Assembly (NCBI GenBank): GCA_015060765.1
Contig: SUXW01000023.1
Span: 1-44,312, forward strand
Direction: 5' to 3'
Source of the DNA: Bacteroides sp.
Lineage (GTDB): Bacteria > Bacteroidota > Bacteroidia > Bacteroidales > Bacteroidaceae
DNA length: 44,312 bases
The translations under genes were made by a program, and so were the position numbers. Positions 7,016 to 15,657 of this stretch are shown here, in pieces; the stretch's first letter is position 1; the number at the start of each line of letters is the position of its first letter. The notes below the pieces were generated by a model. The model saw nothing but the letters and a program-made list of their open reading frames with translations. It was not told where the DNA came from and did not search any database.

Positions 7016-7285
7016 AAAATCAATTACTTTTCGGCTGAAAAACAAAACGAAGACATAAAATCAATTACTTTTCACTCGAAAAACAAAACGAAGATATAAA
7101 ATCAATTACTTTTTACCCGAAAAAAAAAACGAAGACGTAAAATCAATTACTTTTTACCCGAAAAACAAAACGAAGACATAAAATCAATTACTTTTCGACC
7201 GAAAAACAAAACGAAGACATAAAATCAATTACTTTTTACCCGAAAAAAAAAACGAAGACGTAAAATCAATTACTTTTCACTCGAA
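7016..7285. repeat. 41-bp tandem repeat array, 6 full copies and a partial seventh
   Basis: Copies begin at 7016, 7057, 7098, 7139, 7180, 7221 and 7262, each exactly 41 bp apart. Each has a constant AAAATCAATTACTTTT block, a variable 4-5 nt core (cggct, cactc, taccc, taccc, cgacc, taccc, cactc), then a CGAAAAACAAAACGAAG-like block. Copies 3 and 6 are identical, including an A-run variant and a GACGT ending. The array fills the space between the divergent pectate lyase and AlaX-like genes. There are no unique spacers, so it is not CRISPR. Confidence 0.95.
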
Positions 7286-7339
7286 AACTGTTTTATTGAA
7301 AGGAAATTTGTAGCTTTACACCGAAAATAGAAAAACAAG

Positions 7340-7804
7340 ATGGAAAATATAGAACTGAACAACCATAACAAGCAGGAATACCCACCCATGCACACATGCG
7401 AGCATGTAGTAAACAGAACCATGGTCAATCTCTTTGGATGTGGGCGTGCCGTTTCTGCTCACATCGAGCGGAAGAAGAGCAAGCTCGACTTTGCCCTGCC
7501 GGAATGTCCCTCGGATGAACAGATTCAAGAAATAGAAAAGACTGTGAATGAAGTATTACGACAAAACTTACCGATAAGTATGGAGTTCATCACTCAAGAG
7601 GAAGCTATGGGACGGTTCGATATGAAACGATTGCCCGAAGGAGCATCGGAAACGGTACGTGTGGTACACGTGGGTGACTACGATGAATGTCTGTGCATCG
7701 GGGCACACGTAGAAAACACGTCCGAAATTGGAGTCTTCAAGATTATAAGCCACGATTATAAAGAAGGTATCTTCCGCATGCGGTTCAAACTGGTTTCGGA
7801 ATAG
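7340..7804 (+). CDS. AlaX-like tRNA-editing (SAD domain) protein
   Basis: A 154-residue cytoplasmic protein with both metal-binding halves of the editing domain found in AlaRS, AlaX and the N-terminus of ThrRS: H18-x3-H22 in MHTCEHVVNRTM and C119-x3-H123 in CIGAHVENTSEIG. Proteins of this kind hydrolyse Ser or Gly mischarged on tRNA-Ala. It is shorter than a full AlaX and lacks the N-terminal beta-barrel, so the exact substrate is uncertain. It stands alone between the repeat array and a convergent histidine kinase gene; the stops are 1-2 bp apart, with no terminator between them. A TAGCTTTA near 7310, one mismatch from the -7 consensus, may drive it. Confidence 0.75.
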   Translation: MENIELNNHNKQEYPPMHTCEHVVNRTMVNLFGCGRAVSAHIERKKSKLDFALPECPSDEQIQEIEKTVNEVLRQNLPISMEFITQEEAMGRFDMKRLPEGASETVRVVHVGDYDECLCIGAHVENTSEIGVFKIISHDYKEGIFRMRFKLVSE

Positions 7805-7805
7805 T

Positions 7806-9320
7806 CTATACCACCGAAGGATAAGGAATGGTAAACCAGAAAGTGGAACCTTGGCCAAGGGCGGAATCCACTCCCATCTTACCGCCAAAGCGTTCTACAA
7901 TCATCTTGCAGATGGACAAGCCCAAGCCGGTACCTTGAACAAAAGTGTTCAGCTTGACAAAACGATCGAAAATTTCTTTCTGCTTTTCTTCGGAAATGCC
8001 CATCCCCGTATCCTTGACATAAAAACGGATAAAACCTTCTTCCAGATAGTAACCGATGTGGATTTCGCCGTTCATGGTAAACTTGATGGCATTGTTCACC
8101 AAATTAGTGAGTACCTGCATGATGCGGTTGCGGTCTTCGAAGACGGTAATGGGCACAGGTATTTCGTCCATAACCAATTGCACTCCCGACTGCGTGCGGT
8201 CTCTGTGGATTTCGTACAAGTTGCGGTACAGTTCGCCCAATTCTACCTTCATCTTGACAAATTCCAATGTGCCGGCCTCTATCTTTGCCAAATCGAGGAT
8301 GTCATTGATAAGCTGCAACAAAATATCGGCATTCTGATTGATAATGTCGGAATACATCTGCTCTTCTTCGGGAGAAGAGGTTGTGGACATGAGTTGCGAA
8401 AAGCCAACGATGGCATTCAGCGGAGTACGGATTTCGTGGCTCATATTGGCAAGGAAAGCGGTCTTCAAGCGGTCGGATTCCTCGGCCTTGATACGGGCAC
8501 GTACCAGTTCCTGTTCAATTTTTTCGAAATTGGCTATATCAATAGATACCCCAATGAGCAGAGGTGCCCTTCCTTCGAGCGGAACCAATGCCTTGATGGT
8601 TTCTACCACTCGTGTTTCGCCATTGGCTGCCAAATAAGATTCTTGCGTTTCGAGACGTTCGCCCGACTGAATAACCTGAAGATCGTCTTGACGGAATTTC
8701 ACGGCATCCTCGCGGTTAGGGAATATTTCAAAATCCGTATGCCCTACCGCAGCCGATTCGGGAATATGGGAAATTTCCACAAATCCCTTGTTCCAATACA
8801 GATATCTGAAATCATTACCTGTATCCTTTACAAACAGACTGACTGGGACATTGTCCATGATGGCATTAAGCAAACGGTTCTTTCCGTCCAGTTCCTTATG
8901 ATTGCGCACCTGTTCGGTTATATCCTTACCGAAAAACCAAACAATTTCTTCTCCTTCATTTTCCATAATAAAGGCAGAAACTTGCAATATGCCAGCTTCA
9001 TGAGAGTGTACATTATGATAATGTATATTATAGATATAATTCCCCTCCGAACTTCGGATAAGATGCAATTTCTCCTTATAATGTTCAATGGTATTGAAAG
9101 AAACTGGCAAGTCTGTCAATGAATAATGCTTTTCCTTATCCAATCCATGTATCCGGAAATAATGGTCGTTCGCATAAACGAGAGTACCTTGCAACGACAA
9201 AGCCATTATACTATCGGTAACGTTGTCCAGTGCTTTTCTGAACATGTTTACCATACCATAATTTGGTTCTTCATTCATTTTTCTGACAGATATGCTATAA
9301 TTGGAAACGAAATTAGACAA
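7806..9320 (-). CDS. PAS-domain sensor histidine kinase
   Basis: A 504-residue soluble kinase with no transmembrane segment. Two PAS domains (about residues 25-135 and 145-265) precede the dimerisation domain with H295 in NMSHEIRTPLNAIVGFSQLM. The ATPase domain follows: N box QVLTNLVNNAIKF, G1 DTGMGI, and G2 GTGLGLSICKMIVERFGG. It lacks a receiver domain, and no response regulator is nearby, so it is an orphan kinase whose partner must lie elsewhere. The first PAS has the form seen in redox or small-ligand sensors, but no cofactor residues are certain. The start could also be the Met at residue 15 (MNEEPNYG). Confidence 0.85.
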   Translation of the reverse strand: MSNFVSNYSISVRKMNEEPNYGMVNMFRKALDNVTDSIMALSLQGTLVYANDHYFRIHGLDKEKHYSLTDLPVSFNTIEHYKEKLHLIRSSEGNYIYNIHYHNVHSHEAGILQVSAFIMENEGEEIVWFFGKDITEQVRNHKELDGKNRLLNAIMDNVPVSLFVKDTGNDFRYLYWNKGFVEISHIPESAAVGHTDFEIFPNREDAVKFRQDDLQVIQSGERLETQESYLAANGETRVVETIKALVPLEGRAPLLIGVSIDIANFEKIEQELVRARIKAEESDRLKTAFLANMSHEIRTPLNAIVGFSQLMSTTSSPEEEQMYSDIINQNADILLQLINDILDLAKIEAGTLEFVKMKVELGELYRNLYEIHRDRTQSGVQLVMDEIPVPITVFEDRNRIMQVLTNLVNNAIKFTMNGEIHIGYYLEEGFIRFYVKDTGMGISEEKQKEIFDRFVKLNTFVQGTGLGLSICKMIVERFGGKMGVDSALGQGSTFWFTIPYPSVV

Positions 9321-9428
9321 AATGAATCAAACTAACAACTAATTGCAACTTTTTTTTCATCTAATAAGGGATATTTCATCTCTTCGAAAAAAAAATGATG
9401 AAAAATACTCTATCTCAAAAGAAAATTC

Positions 9429-9436
9429 TATATTTG
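9429..9436 (+). promoter_or_regulatory. -7 box before tRNA-Thr
   Basis: TATATTTG, an exact -7 element, ends 24 nt before the tRNA. There is no clear TTTG at the -33 position. Confidence 0.55.
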
Positions 9437-9460
9437 CACCACTTTTCATCAATCGAGGTT

Positions 9461-9533
9461 GCCGAAATAACTCAGTTGGTAGAGTAACTCATTCGTAATG
9501 AGTAAGTCGCGGGTTCGAGTCCCGCTTTCGGCT
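9461..9533 (+). tRNA. tRNA-Thr (anticodon CGU)
   Basis: A complete cloverleaf: acceptor GCCGAAA pairs with TTTCGGC, D stem ACTC/GAGT, anticodon stem ACTCA/TGAGT around loop TTCGTAA, and T arm GCGGG-TTCGAGT-CCCGC. The anticodon CGU reads ACG (Thr). CCA is not encoded. The nuclease gene starts 5 nt after the tRNA, so both must lie on one primary transcript or the mRNA must be released by tRNA 3' processing. Confidence 0.95.
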
Positions 9534-9538
9534 CTACT

Positions 9539-10366
9539 ATGAGCAAGAAAAAGAAAAAATCCCTCCATTGGTTTATTGCAGCCGTAATTATCATTGCCTT
9601 GATAGGCAGTACCAACCTACGTAGCCTCACAGAAAAAGCTACACAAGAAGTCATTCAGGAAGCCAACAGCCATGCCGATACCCAACGAATGGAAATTCCA
9701 CAGATAAGTAACGGAAGACAAGGACAAATTATCCAACGTTCCGGATATACATTATCTTACAATGACAAGACCCGGACTCCCCAATGGGTGGCCTGGGAAC
9801 TGACCAAAGAAGAAACAAGGGGCAACGAAGAACGCAATGACGAATTTTTGCCCGATCCACAGGTTATAGGCACTCAAGTGGTGACTTACGACTATTCACG
9901 GTCGGGATATGACCGTGGTCACATGGCTCCAGCAGGAGACATGAAATGGAACAGACAAGCCATGCAGGAATCTTTCTACATGAGCAACATTTGTCCGCAA
10001 GACCATAATCTGAACAAAGGGGATTGGAATGATTTGGAAATCAAGACACGCGAATGGGCAAGAAGATTCGGCAAGGTTTATATAGCGTGCGGACCCATAT
10101 ATCAGAAGGGGAAAAATATCCAATATATAGGTGATAATAGGGTGGCTGTCCCCCACTCTTTCTTCAAGGCTATTCTTTTTTACAGAAAGAATAAACCCAT
10201 AGCTTTGGGATTCCACTTTCAAAACCAACCGGGACACCGCCCCTTGCAAGACTACATAGTCAGCATAGACAGTCTGGAAGAACTGACCGGAATGGATTTC
10301 TTCTCGGCCTTGCCCGATGAACAGGAGAATGAAACGGAAAGCAAAGAAATATCCGAATTACCATAA
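9539..10366 (+). CDS. membrane-anchored DNA/RNA non-specific endonuclease (NUC1 family)
   Basis: A 275-residue protein. A Lys-rich N-terminus and one hydrophobic helix (about residues 9-24) anchor or export it, so the catalytic domain should act outside the cytoplasm. The nuclease core has the beta-beta-alpha-metal signature SGYDRGHMAPAGDM with H128 as general base, and NICPQDHNLNKGDWNDLE, where N159 would bind Mg. Such enzymes cut single- and double-stranded DNA and RNA. The start is set by the membrane helix that follows it and is only 5 nt from tRNA-Thr, with no room for a promoter. A strong hairpin terminator follows the stop. Confidence 0.88.
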   Translation: MSKKKKKSLHWFIAAVIIIALIGSTNLRSLTEKATQEVIQEANSHADTQRMEIPQISNGRQGQIIQRSGYTLSYNDKTRTPQWVAWELTKEETRGNEERNDEFLPDPQVIGTQVVTYDYSRSGYDRGHMAPAGDMKWNRQAMQESFYMSNICPQDHNLNKGDWNDLEIKTREWARRFGKVYIACGPIYQKGKNIQYIGDNRVAVPHSFFKAILFYRKNKPIALGFHFQNQPGHRPLQDYIVSIDSLEELTGMDFFSALPDEQENETESKEISELP

Positions 10367-10367
10367 A

Positions 10368-10403
10368 AAAAGTGGTGGATGCCATGACGGATCCACCACT
10401 TTT
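10368..10403. terminator. bidirectional intrinsic terminator
   Basis: Perfect 13-bp arms (10368-10380 and 10391-10403) around a 10-nt loop, with an A-run on one side and a T-run on the other. It serves the convergent nuclease and GH51 genes. Confidence 0.85.
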
Positions 10404-10422
10404 CATTGAATGATATCTGTTA

Positions 10423-11961
10423 TTATTTCACTTCCAATACTACGATTGACTTGGCAGGAAGAGTAACCTTCAAAGCTCCCTTATTGACTTTTGCGCCATT
10501 GAAAGCTTTCGGTGCCACTACATTCGGATTTTCGAAGCTGTTGTAATCGGCAATGTTCTTGGCTGTCAATATCTCACCTGTTACACTCTTTACCTTGAAA
10601 TTATCCAAATTGATATCTATCTCTTGAGCTTCGGTCAAATGTACATTCGACAAAGAGATGTGGATAACGCCATCGGCATTGCGTGAAGCGGTAGCACTTA
10701 CCATCGGAACAATACGATCGTCGCGTACAATTTCACGGTTGCACTTCAAATCCATCGGCAAGAATGTAGCATCTTGATGTACATTGTACATTCTGAAAAC
10801 ATGATAAGTTGGAGTCAGAACCATCTTGTCTTCCTTTGTCAAAATCATGGATTGAAGAACATTGGCTATTTGAGCGATATTAGTCATCTTGATACGGTCT
10901 ACATACTTATGGAATACATCCAAGCTCAAAGAAGCTACGAAAGCATCGCGCATAGTATTTTGTTGGTAAAGGTGACCACTGATTGTACCCGGTTCTTCAT
11001 CCCACCAAGTACCCCATTCATCAACCATCAAACCTACACGCTTCTGCGGGTCGTACTTATCCATAATGGCAATATGTTTCTGGATAACCGGTTCAATTTC
11101 CAGACACTTACCCATGGTCCAATAATGGTCTTCGTCAGTAAACTTAGTGGCAGAGCCCTTGCTTCCTGTCCATCCCATTACTGTATAATAATGCAAGGAA
11201 AGACCATTCATATGACCACCTGCATTCTTCATCAACACTTCTGTCCATTCATAGTCGTAATCGCTGGCACCGCTGGCAATCTTATACAAACGGTTTCCAT
11301 CATAATTACGGCAATAAGTTTGGTAACGGCGATACAAGTCAGCATAATATTCAGGACGCATGCTACCACCACATCCCCAACTTTCATTACCAACACCGAA
11401 GAATTTTACTTTCCAAGGCTTTTCACGACCGTTTTCCTTACGAAGCTTGGCCATCGGACTTCCTTGTTCGGCAGTCATATACTCTACCCACTTTGCCATT
11501 TCTTCTACAGAACCGCTTCCTACATTACCACTGATGTAAGGTTCACATCCCAACATTTCGCAAAGATTCAAGAATTCGTGTGTACCAAAGCTGTTGTCTT
11601 CTACTGTACCACCCCAGTTGTTGTTCACCATACGTGGACGATTTTCTTGAGGACCAATACCATCCATCCAATGATATTCATCGGCAAAGCAACCACCCGG
11701 CCAACGAAGTACGGGTACCTTCAATTCCTTCAACGCTTGAAGCACATCGTTACGATAACCATCGGTATTGGCAATAGTAGAGTTCTTGCCTACCCATAAA
11801 CCACCATAAATACATGTTCCCAAATGTTCAGCAAACTGTCCATAAATATGCTTGCTGATAATTTCCTTTCCTTCATCAGGACGGACCGTAATCGAGGCCT
11901 TTTGTTGTGCAAACATTGGCATAGAAGCCAATAAAGCCAATCCTACTAAAGTCTTTTTCAT
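10423..11961 (-). CDS. alpha-L-arabinofuranosidase, glycoside hydrolase family 51
   Basis: A 512-residue secreted enzyme that removes alpha-L-arabinofuranosyl residues from arabinan or arabinoxylan. The signal peptide [20 protein letters not shown] is cut near residue 19. The TIM barrel carries [14 protein letters not shown], the acid/base E193 in [11 protein letters not shown], and the nucleophile E315 in [10 protein letters not shown] beta-sandwich of about 110 residues closes the protein. The length is normal for bacterial GH51. A TACATTTG box on the minus strand at 12016-12023 is the likely promoter, and the gene appears monocistronic. With the pectate lyase and GH2 enzyme it fits side-chain pectin degradation. 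Confidence 0.93.
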   Translation of the reverse strand: MKKTLVGLALLASMPMFAQQKASITVRPDEGKEIISKHIYGQFAEHLGTCIYGGLWVGKNSTIANTDGYRNDVLQALKELKVPVLRWPGGCFADEYHWMDGIGPQENRPRMVNNNWGGTVEDNSFGTHEFLNLCEMLGCEPYISGNVGSGSVEEMAKWVEYMTAEQGSPMAKLRKENGREKPWKVKFFGVGNESWGCGGSMRPEYYADLYRRYQTYCRNYDGNRLYKIASGASDYDYEWTEVLMKNAGGHMNGLSLHYYTVMGWTGSKGSATKFTDEDHYWTMGKCLEIEPVIQKHIAIMDKYDPQKRVGLMVDEWGTWWDEEPGTISGHLYQQNTMRDAFVASLSLDVFHKYVDRIKMTNIAQIANVLQSMILTKEDKMVLTPTYHVFRMYNVHQDATFLPMDLKCNREIVRDDRIVPMVSATASRNADGVIHISLSNVHLTEAQEIDINLDNFKVKSVTGEILTAKNIADYNSFENPNVVAPKAFNGAKVNKGALKVTLPAKSIVVLEVK

Positions 11962-12015
11962 GATTATAAATTATAAATGATCAATTATTAATAAAAATTT
12001 ACTTGTTTGATTTTT

Positions 12016-12023
12016 CAAATGTA
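12016..12023 (-). promoter_or_regulatory. -7 box of the GH51 gene
   Basis: Reads TACATTTG on the minus strand, 55 bp before the start. No -33 TTTG is evident. Confidence 0.5.
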
Positions 12024-12109
12024 CGAATTATCTTTGGCTAGAAAAAGTATTTTTGCATCTTTTTAGGTGGACAAATGATACAAAAAGGTGTAGATATGGA
12101 ATATTTGTC

Positions 12110-12117
12110 TATCTTTG
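12110..12117 (+). promoter_or_regulatory. -7 box of mltG
   Basis: TATCTTTG, an exact match, ends 13 bp before the chosen ATG. This supports the 12131 start over upstream in-frame codons, which would lie before the transcription start. Confidence 0.6.
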
Positions 12118-12130
12118 CAACAAAAGAATC

Positions 12131-13165
12131 ATGAACAAAAGAAAACGTAACATAATTATAATTTTGGTTGTTATCATAATCACGATAACAGGCCTAACAA
12201 TGGGAGGAATCTATCAATTATTCTTCTCCCAACCGTTCCAGATTTCAGATACAGGATATATTTATATAGATAGAGACGATAACATTGATTCGGTCTACAA
12301 CCAAATTATCAAAGTCGGAAATCCTAAAAGCATGAAAGGATTTAAAATCATCGCCGAACAAAAAGGATACGACAAGAACATCAAGACCGGAAGATATGCC
12401 ATTAAGCCAACAGACAACATGCGTTACCTGCACCGAAGATTGTCGTTAGGATACCAAACCCCCGTAAACCTGACAATAGGAAGTGTCCGTACAATGGACC
12501 GTATTGCCCGCAATGCAAGCAGACAACTGATGATTGATTCTACAGAAATAATCGGACTGCTAAACGATACGGCATACCTAAATACAATAGGATATACCCA
12601 ACAAACAATCCCTGCTTTATTTATCCCCAATACCTATGAAGTCTATTGGAACATCAGTGCAGAAGACTTCATGAAACGAATAATAAAGGAACATAAAGTT
12701 TTCTGGAACGAAGAACGGATAAAAAAAGCGGAAAGCATAGGATTAACTCCTGAAGAAGTGGCTACACTTGCTTCTATAGTAGAAGAAGAGACCGCTGTAA
12801 ATGCAGAGAAACCTGTTGTGGCCGGATTGTATATCAATCGCTTAAAACGGGGGATGTTACTACAAGCCGACCCCACTATCAAATTCAGTCTCCAAGATTT
12901 TGGCTTGAAACGTATTCTATTCAAACATTTGGAAGTCAATTCTCCTTATAACACTTACAAGCATACGGGACTTCCTCCTGGTCCTATCAGAATCCCTTCC
13001 ATACAAGGATTGGAAAGTGTATTAAACCACGCACGCCACAATTATCTGTACATGTGTGCAAAAGAAGATTTTTCAGGGACACACAACTTTGCGGTAACAT
13101 CCGCCCAACATGCTGCCAATGCACGCCGTTACCAACAAGCCTTGAACCGACGAAACATCAAATAG
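12131..13165 (+). CDS. mltG: endolytic murein transglycosylase MltG
   Basis: A 344-residue inner-membrane enzyme that cuts nascent glycan strands and sets their length. A basic N-terminus and one transmembrane helix (residues about 8-30) precede the LysM-like and YceG domains. The catalytic Glu is E218 in LASIVEEETAVNAEKPVVAG, followed by RGMLLQADPTIKFSL, NTYKHTGLPPGPI and GTHNFA, all diagnostic. The frame is open 26 codons further upstream, but the TATCTTTG box and the basic MNKRKR start favour this ATG. Its last 8 bases overlap the end of the convergent ferredoxin gene. Confidence 0.92.
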   Translation: MNKRKRNIIIILVVIIITITGLTMGGIYQLFFSQPFQISDTGYIYIDRDDNIDSVYNQIIKVGNPKSMKGFKIIAEQKGYDKNIKTGRYAIKPTDNMRYLHRRLSLGYQTPVNLTIGSVRTMDRIARNASRQLMIDSTEIIGLLNDTAYLNTIGYTQQTIPALFIPNTYEVYWNISAEDFMKRIIKEHKVFWNEERIKKAESIGLTPEEVATLASIVEEETAVNAEKPVVAGLYINRLKRGMLLQADPTIKFSLQDFGLKRILFKHLEVNSPYNTYKHTGLPPGPIRIPSIQGLESVLNHARHNYLYMCAKEDFSGTHNFAVTSAQHAANARRYQQALNRRNIK

Positions 13166-13907
13166 AATACTGTCCCTTATTACGAGTTCGTTTTCCATAC
13201 TCAATGGCATGATAAGGACATGCGTGATAACATGCAAGACACATGGTGCAACGATTGCCCCATTGCGGTTTGCTATCCACATTTATATTATGTACAGGAC
13301 ATTTTTTCGCACAAAGGCCACATGAGATACATTTATCCGTCGCTTTAAAAGGTTTGGGAGACATCAGGAAGGCTCGAAACAAACCTCCTAAAACATAAGT
13401 CTTCAGGTAAGGGAAAGGACCTTCGTAACAATCAAAACGATCCATATGAATATTACCGGCAATCTGTTTGCCAATATACTCCACACGCGCCTTCGCATTA
13501 TCCATTTTTATTTGAAGAGTCACTTCATCATCAATATCAAAGCCCGGCAAACAAACATATGTATCGGGCATAGTTACAGAAAAGCCTGCATCACACTTCC
13601 ACCCTTTGCGTTTGATTGCAGATTCAAACACTTTAGGTGTCTTGCCTACATCATCTCCACAGGTACACACAAAGTACAAATAATGAGGAGAATCCATCTG
13701 CATTTCAGCTATAAAGTCCATAACAATCTTGGGCGGTTCCCAACCATAAACAGGAAATATAAAACCTACCTTCTCTCCTTTCCGAAGAGAATAAGTGTTC
13801 TTCTTACCTATTTCATCGGCTATCGGTAATACCTTATCATTGAAACATTCTGCAAGTTTATTGGCTACCCAAGCCGAATTACCTACACCTGAAAAATAAA
13901 AAATCAT
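13158..13907 (-). CDS. EFR1-type flavodoxin/ferredoxin fusion protein
   Basis: A 249-residue cytoplasmic electron carrier. The N-terminal flavodoxin fold starts at MIFYFSGVGNSAWVANKL, where SGVGNS takes the place of the FMN phosphate loop. At the C-terminus two Cys clusters (CISCGLCAKKCP and CTMCLACYHACP) bind two [4Fe-4S] centres. This is the EFR1 family; the physiological partner is unknown. The frame is open 41 codons further upstream, but that part lies inside the 6S-like RNA and its terminator, so the Met at 13907 is used. Only about 14 nt separate the T-run of that terminator from the start, so readthrough would be needed for expression. It overlaps mltG tail to tail. Confidence 0.85.
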   Translation of the reverse strand: MIFYFSGVGNSAWVANKLAECFNDKVLPIADEIGKKNTYSLRKGEKVGFIFPVYGWEPPKIVMDFIAEMQMDSPHYLYFVCTCGDDVGKTPKVFESAIKRKGWKCDAGFSVTMPDTYVCLPGFDIDDEVTLQIKMDNAKARVEYIGKQIAGNIHMDRFDCYEGPFPYLKTYVLGGLFRAFLMSPKPFKATDKCISCGLCAKKCPVHNINVDSKPQWGNRCTMCLACYHACPYHAIEYGKRTRNKGQYSI

Positions 13908-13921
13908 AATCCTACATTTAA

Positions 13922-13947
13922 ATAAAAGGCGATGCTTATGCATCGCC
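13922..13947 (-). terminator. terminator of the 6S-like RNA
   Basis: Perfect 8-bp GC-rich arms (GGCGATGC / GCATCGCC) around ATAA, followed on the minus strand by TTTTATT. It stands about 14 nt before the EFR1 start codon. Confidence 0.88.
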
Positions 13948-14147
13948 CTATTAAAAAGCCGCACCAGTGATGCGATGAAACTCCGAATGACAGGTTTTGA
14001 GTGCTCTCTCCCTTTGTAATCCACCGGCATAAAGCTACCCGAAGGCGTGGCCCGCCATTGGAAGATGAAGCGATGTCTCGGTATTTCAGATTAGTTTGAT
14101 GAGTTTCCCAATCTAACTAATGCGGCTAACCCTTTAATTCTTTTCTC
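13922..14147 (-). ncRNA. Bacteroidales-1 RNA (6S-like regulatory RNA)
   Basis: A minus-strand RNA of about 225 nt lies between rplT and the EFR1 gene, the usual site of the Bacteroidales-1 motif. It has its own promoter and a strong terminator. Near the ends, AGCCGCA (minus strand, 14127-14121) pairs with TGCGGCT (13963-13957), closing a long rod, and an inner stem pairs CCACG-type segments. The motif is known downstream of L20 genes and has been proposed to be the 6S RNA of this order, which binds RNA polymerase in stationary phase. The exact 5' end is inferred from the -7 box. Confidence 0.8.
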
Positions 14148-14152
14148 TATGA

Positions 14153-14183
14153 CAAATATAAGCTATTTTTATGAAACTAACAA
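14153..14183 (-). promoter_or_regulatory. promoter of the 6S-like RNA
   Basis: Minus strand: TTG at 14183-14181, 20 bp, then TATATTTG at 14160-14153. Both boxes match the Bacteroidetes housekeeping consensus. Confidence 0.8.
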
Positions 14184-14204
14184 GTATTTTGGAACTTTTG
14201 TTCA

Positions 14205-14232
14205 TAAAAAAAGGAGGACATTGTCCTCCTTT
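14205..14232 (-). terminator. terminator after rplT
   Basis: A 10-bp stem (AAAGGAGGAC / GTCCTCCTTT) with a 3-nt loop, followed by a run of seven T on the minus strand. It separates the ribosomal operon from the 6S-like RNA. Confidence 0.88.
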
Positions 14233-14262
14233 AAACCCCTTATATAAAAATACCGTTGAAGC

Positions 14263-14607
14263 TTACTTAACTTTTGCTACGATAGCCTTGAAAGCTTCTG
14301 GATGGTTCATAGCCAAATCGGCCAAAACCTTACGGTTGATTTCAATACCAGCTTTGTGCAAAGCACCCATCAACTTTGAATATGACATACCTTCCAAACG
14401 GGCAGCAGCGTTGATACGTTGAATCCACAATGCACGGAAATTGCGCTTTTTGTTCTTACGATCACGATATGCGTAGGTCAAACCCTTTTCCCAAGTGTTC
14501 TTTGCTACGGTCCATACGTTCTTTCTTGCACCAAAGTAACCTCTGGTAAGACCTAAAATTTTCTTTCTTTTTGCTCTTGAAGCAACGTGATTTACTGATC
14601 TTGGCAT
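14263..14607 (-). CDS. rplT: 50S ribosomal protein L20
   Basis: The 114-residue product is L20 throughout, from [20 protein letters not shown] to the C-terminal [14 protein letters not shown], and has the standard length. It binds 23S rRNA early in large-subunit assembly and in other bacteria represses the infC-rpmI-rplT operon. It is the last gene of the thrS-infC-rpmI-rplT run, 103 bp after rpmI. That spacer is long for an operon and could hold an L20 binding site, but I see no clear pseudoknot by eye. Confidence 0.97.
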   Translation of the reverse strand: MPRSVNHVASRAKRKKILGLTRGYFGARKNVWTVAKNTWEKGLTYAYRDRKNKKRNFRALWIQRINAAARLEGMSYSKLMGALHKAGIEINRKVLADLAMNHPEAFKAIVAKVK

Positions 14608-14710
14608 AGTTTTAATTCTTTTTGAATGTTAGCGTCACTTCCAATAGTGAACTTAAAGCTAAAACATCCGGTTAATAATTTAATGATACGTTTACACTTT
14701 CTTTTTAAGA

Positions 14711-14908
14711 TTACTTCATGCAAAGCAATTCCTTTACTGAATTTTCATTGGCACTGTGTACCAAACCAGTGTGTACAAGGTTTCTTTTTTGCTTCTTAGT
14801 CTTCTTAGTCAGAATGTGACTGTGGAAAGCATGCTTTCTCTTGATTTTACCTGTTCCGGTAAGAGCGAATCTTTTTTTGGCACCGGAGTTAGTCTTGATC
14901 TTTGGCAT
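14711..14908 (-). CDS. rpmI: 50S ribosomal protein L35
   Basis: A 65-residue L35 with [20 protein letters not shown] at the start and the Lys/Arg-rich [14 protein letters not shown] core. The frame is open upstream, but [14 protein letters not shown] is the invariant N-terminus, so the start is 14908. It lies 75 bp after infC and before rplT. Confidence 0.97.
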   Translation of the reverse strand: MPKIKTNSGAKKRFALTGTGKIKRKHAFHSHILTKKTKKQKRNLVHTGLVHSANENSVKELLCMK

Positions 14909-14983
14909 CTTGTTAAAATTTAAAATAATTATTATTATACAATGGCAACGCACTATACCGGTACGTTACACATATCCTTTCTA

Positions 14984-15556
14984 TTATTTATCCGTTTTCA
15001 AAGGAGCAGCCGTTTTTTCCTTCTTGGGAGCACCAGCCTTCTTAGGAGCCAATTGAATAGTCATTCTCTTTCCTTCTAAAATCGGCATCATTTCTACTTT
15101 GGCATACTCTTCCAAGTCATTAGCAAAACGGAGCAACAACACCTCTCCCTGTTCCTTGAAAAGAATTGAACGTCCTTTAAAGAAAACATAAGCTTTTACT
15201 TTGTCTCCATCTTGCAAAAATCCAATAGCATGTTTCAATTTAAAGTTATAGTCATGGTCGTCCGTTTGAGGTCCAAAGCGGATTTCCTTAACATTAACTT
15301 TTACTTGCTTGGCCTTTTGTTCCTTTTGACGTTTCTTTAATTGATAAAGAAATTTAGAATAATCGATAATTCTACAAACTGGAGGAACGGCATTGGGTGA
15401 AATTTCCACTAAATCAGCTTCATGCTCTTCAGCCATTCTCAAGGCTTGGGCAATCGGATAAACCGCTGATTCAATATCATCGCCCACGATGCGGACTTCT
15501 TTGGCACGAATCTGTTCATTGATTCGATGTTGCCCTTTTAAACTGTCATTCTTCAT
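14984..15556 (-). CDS. infC: translation initiation factor IF-3
   Basis: A 190-residue IF-3 with the N-terminal domain ([18 protein letters not shown]), the linker with [12 protein letters not shown], and the C-terminal domain with [20 protein letters not shown]. It binds the 30S subunit and checks start-codon pairing. A Lys/Ala-rich tail of about 20 residues ([16 protein letters not shown]) is longer than in E. coli and common in this phylum. It is the second gene of the run; the ATG at 15556 directly precedes the conserved part. IF-3 genes often use rare start codons for autoregulation, but this one uses ATG. Confidence 0.96.
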   Translation of the reverse strand: MKNDSLKGQHRINEQIRAKEVRIVGDDIESAVYPIAQALRMAEEHEADLVEISPNAVPPVCRIIDYSKFLYQLKKRQKEQKAKQVKVNVKEIRFGPQTDDHDYNFKLKHAIGFLQDGDKVKAYVFFKGRSILFKEQGEVLLLRFANDLEEYAKVEMMPILEGKRMTIQLAPKKAGAPKKEKTAAPLKTDK

Positions 15557-15657
15557 TAAAAACTTATTAGTTCCTGCTTGTTTTTCCTTATTTTAATCTA
15601 TATTTCTTTATTCAAACAAATGGTTTACAATGATTTCTTTTGCAAACGGCTGCAAAG

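Noticed and set aside
7016..7285. CRISPR array
   Set aside because: The 41-bp units follow each other with no unique spacers, and no cas genes are near.
7851..9122. 423-codon open frame opposite the histidine kinase
   Set aside because: The other strand carries intact PAS, HisKA and ATPase motifs; this frame has none.
10774..11799. 341-codon open frame opposite the GH51 gene
   Set aside because: It is antisense to the GH51 barrel with both catalytic Glu residues; the antisense product shows no known fold.
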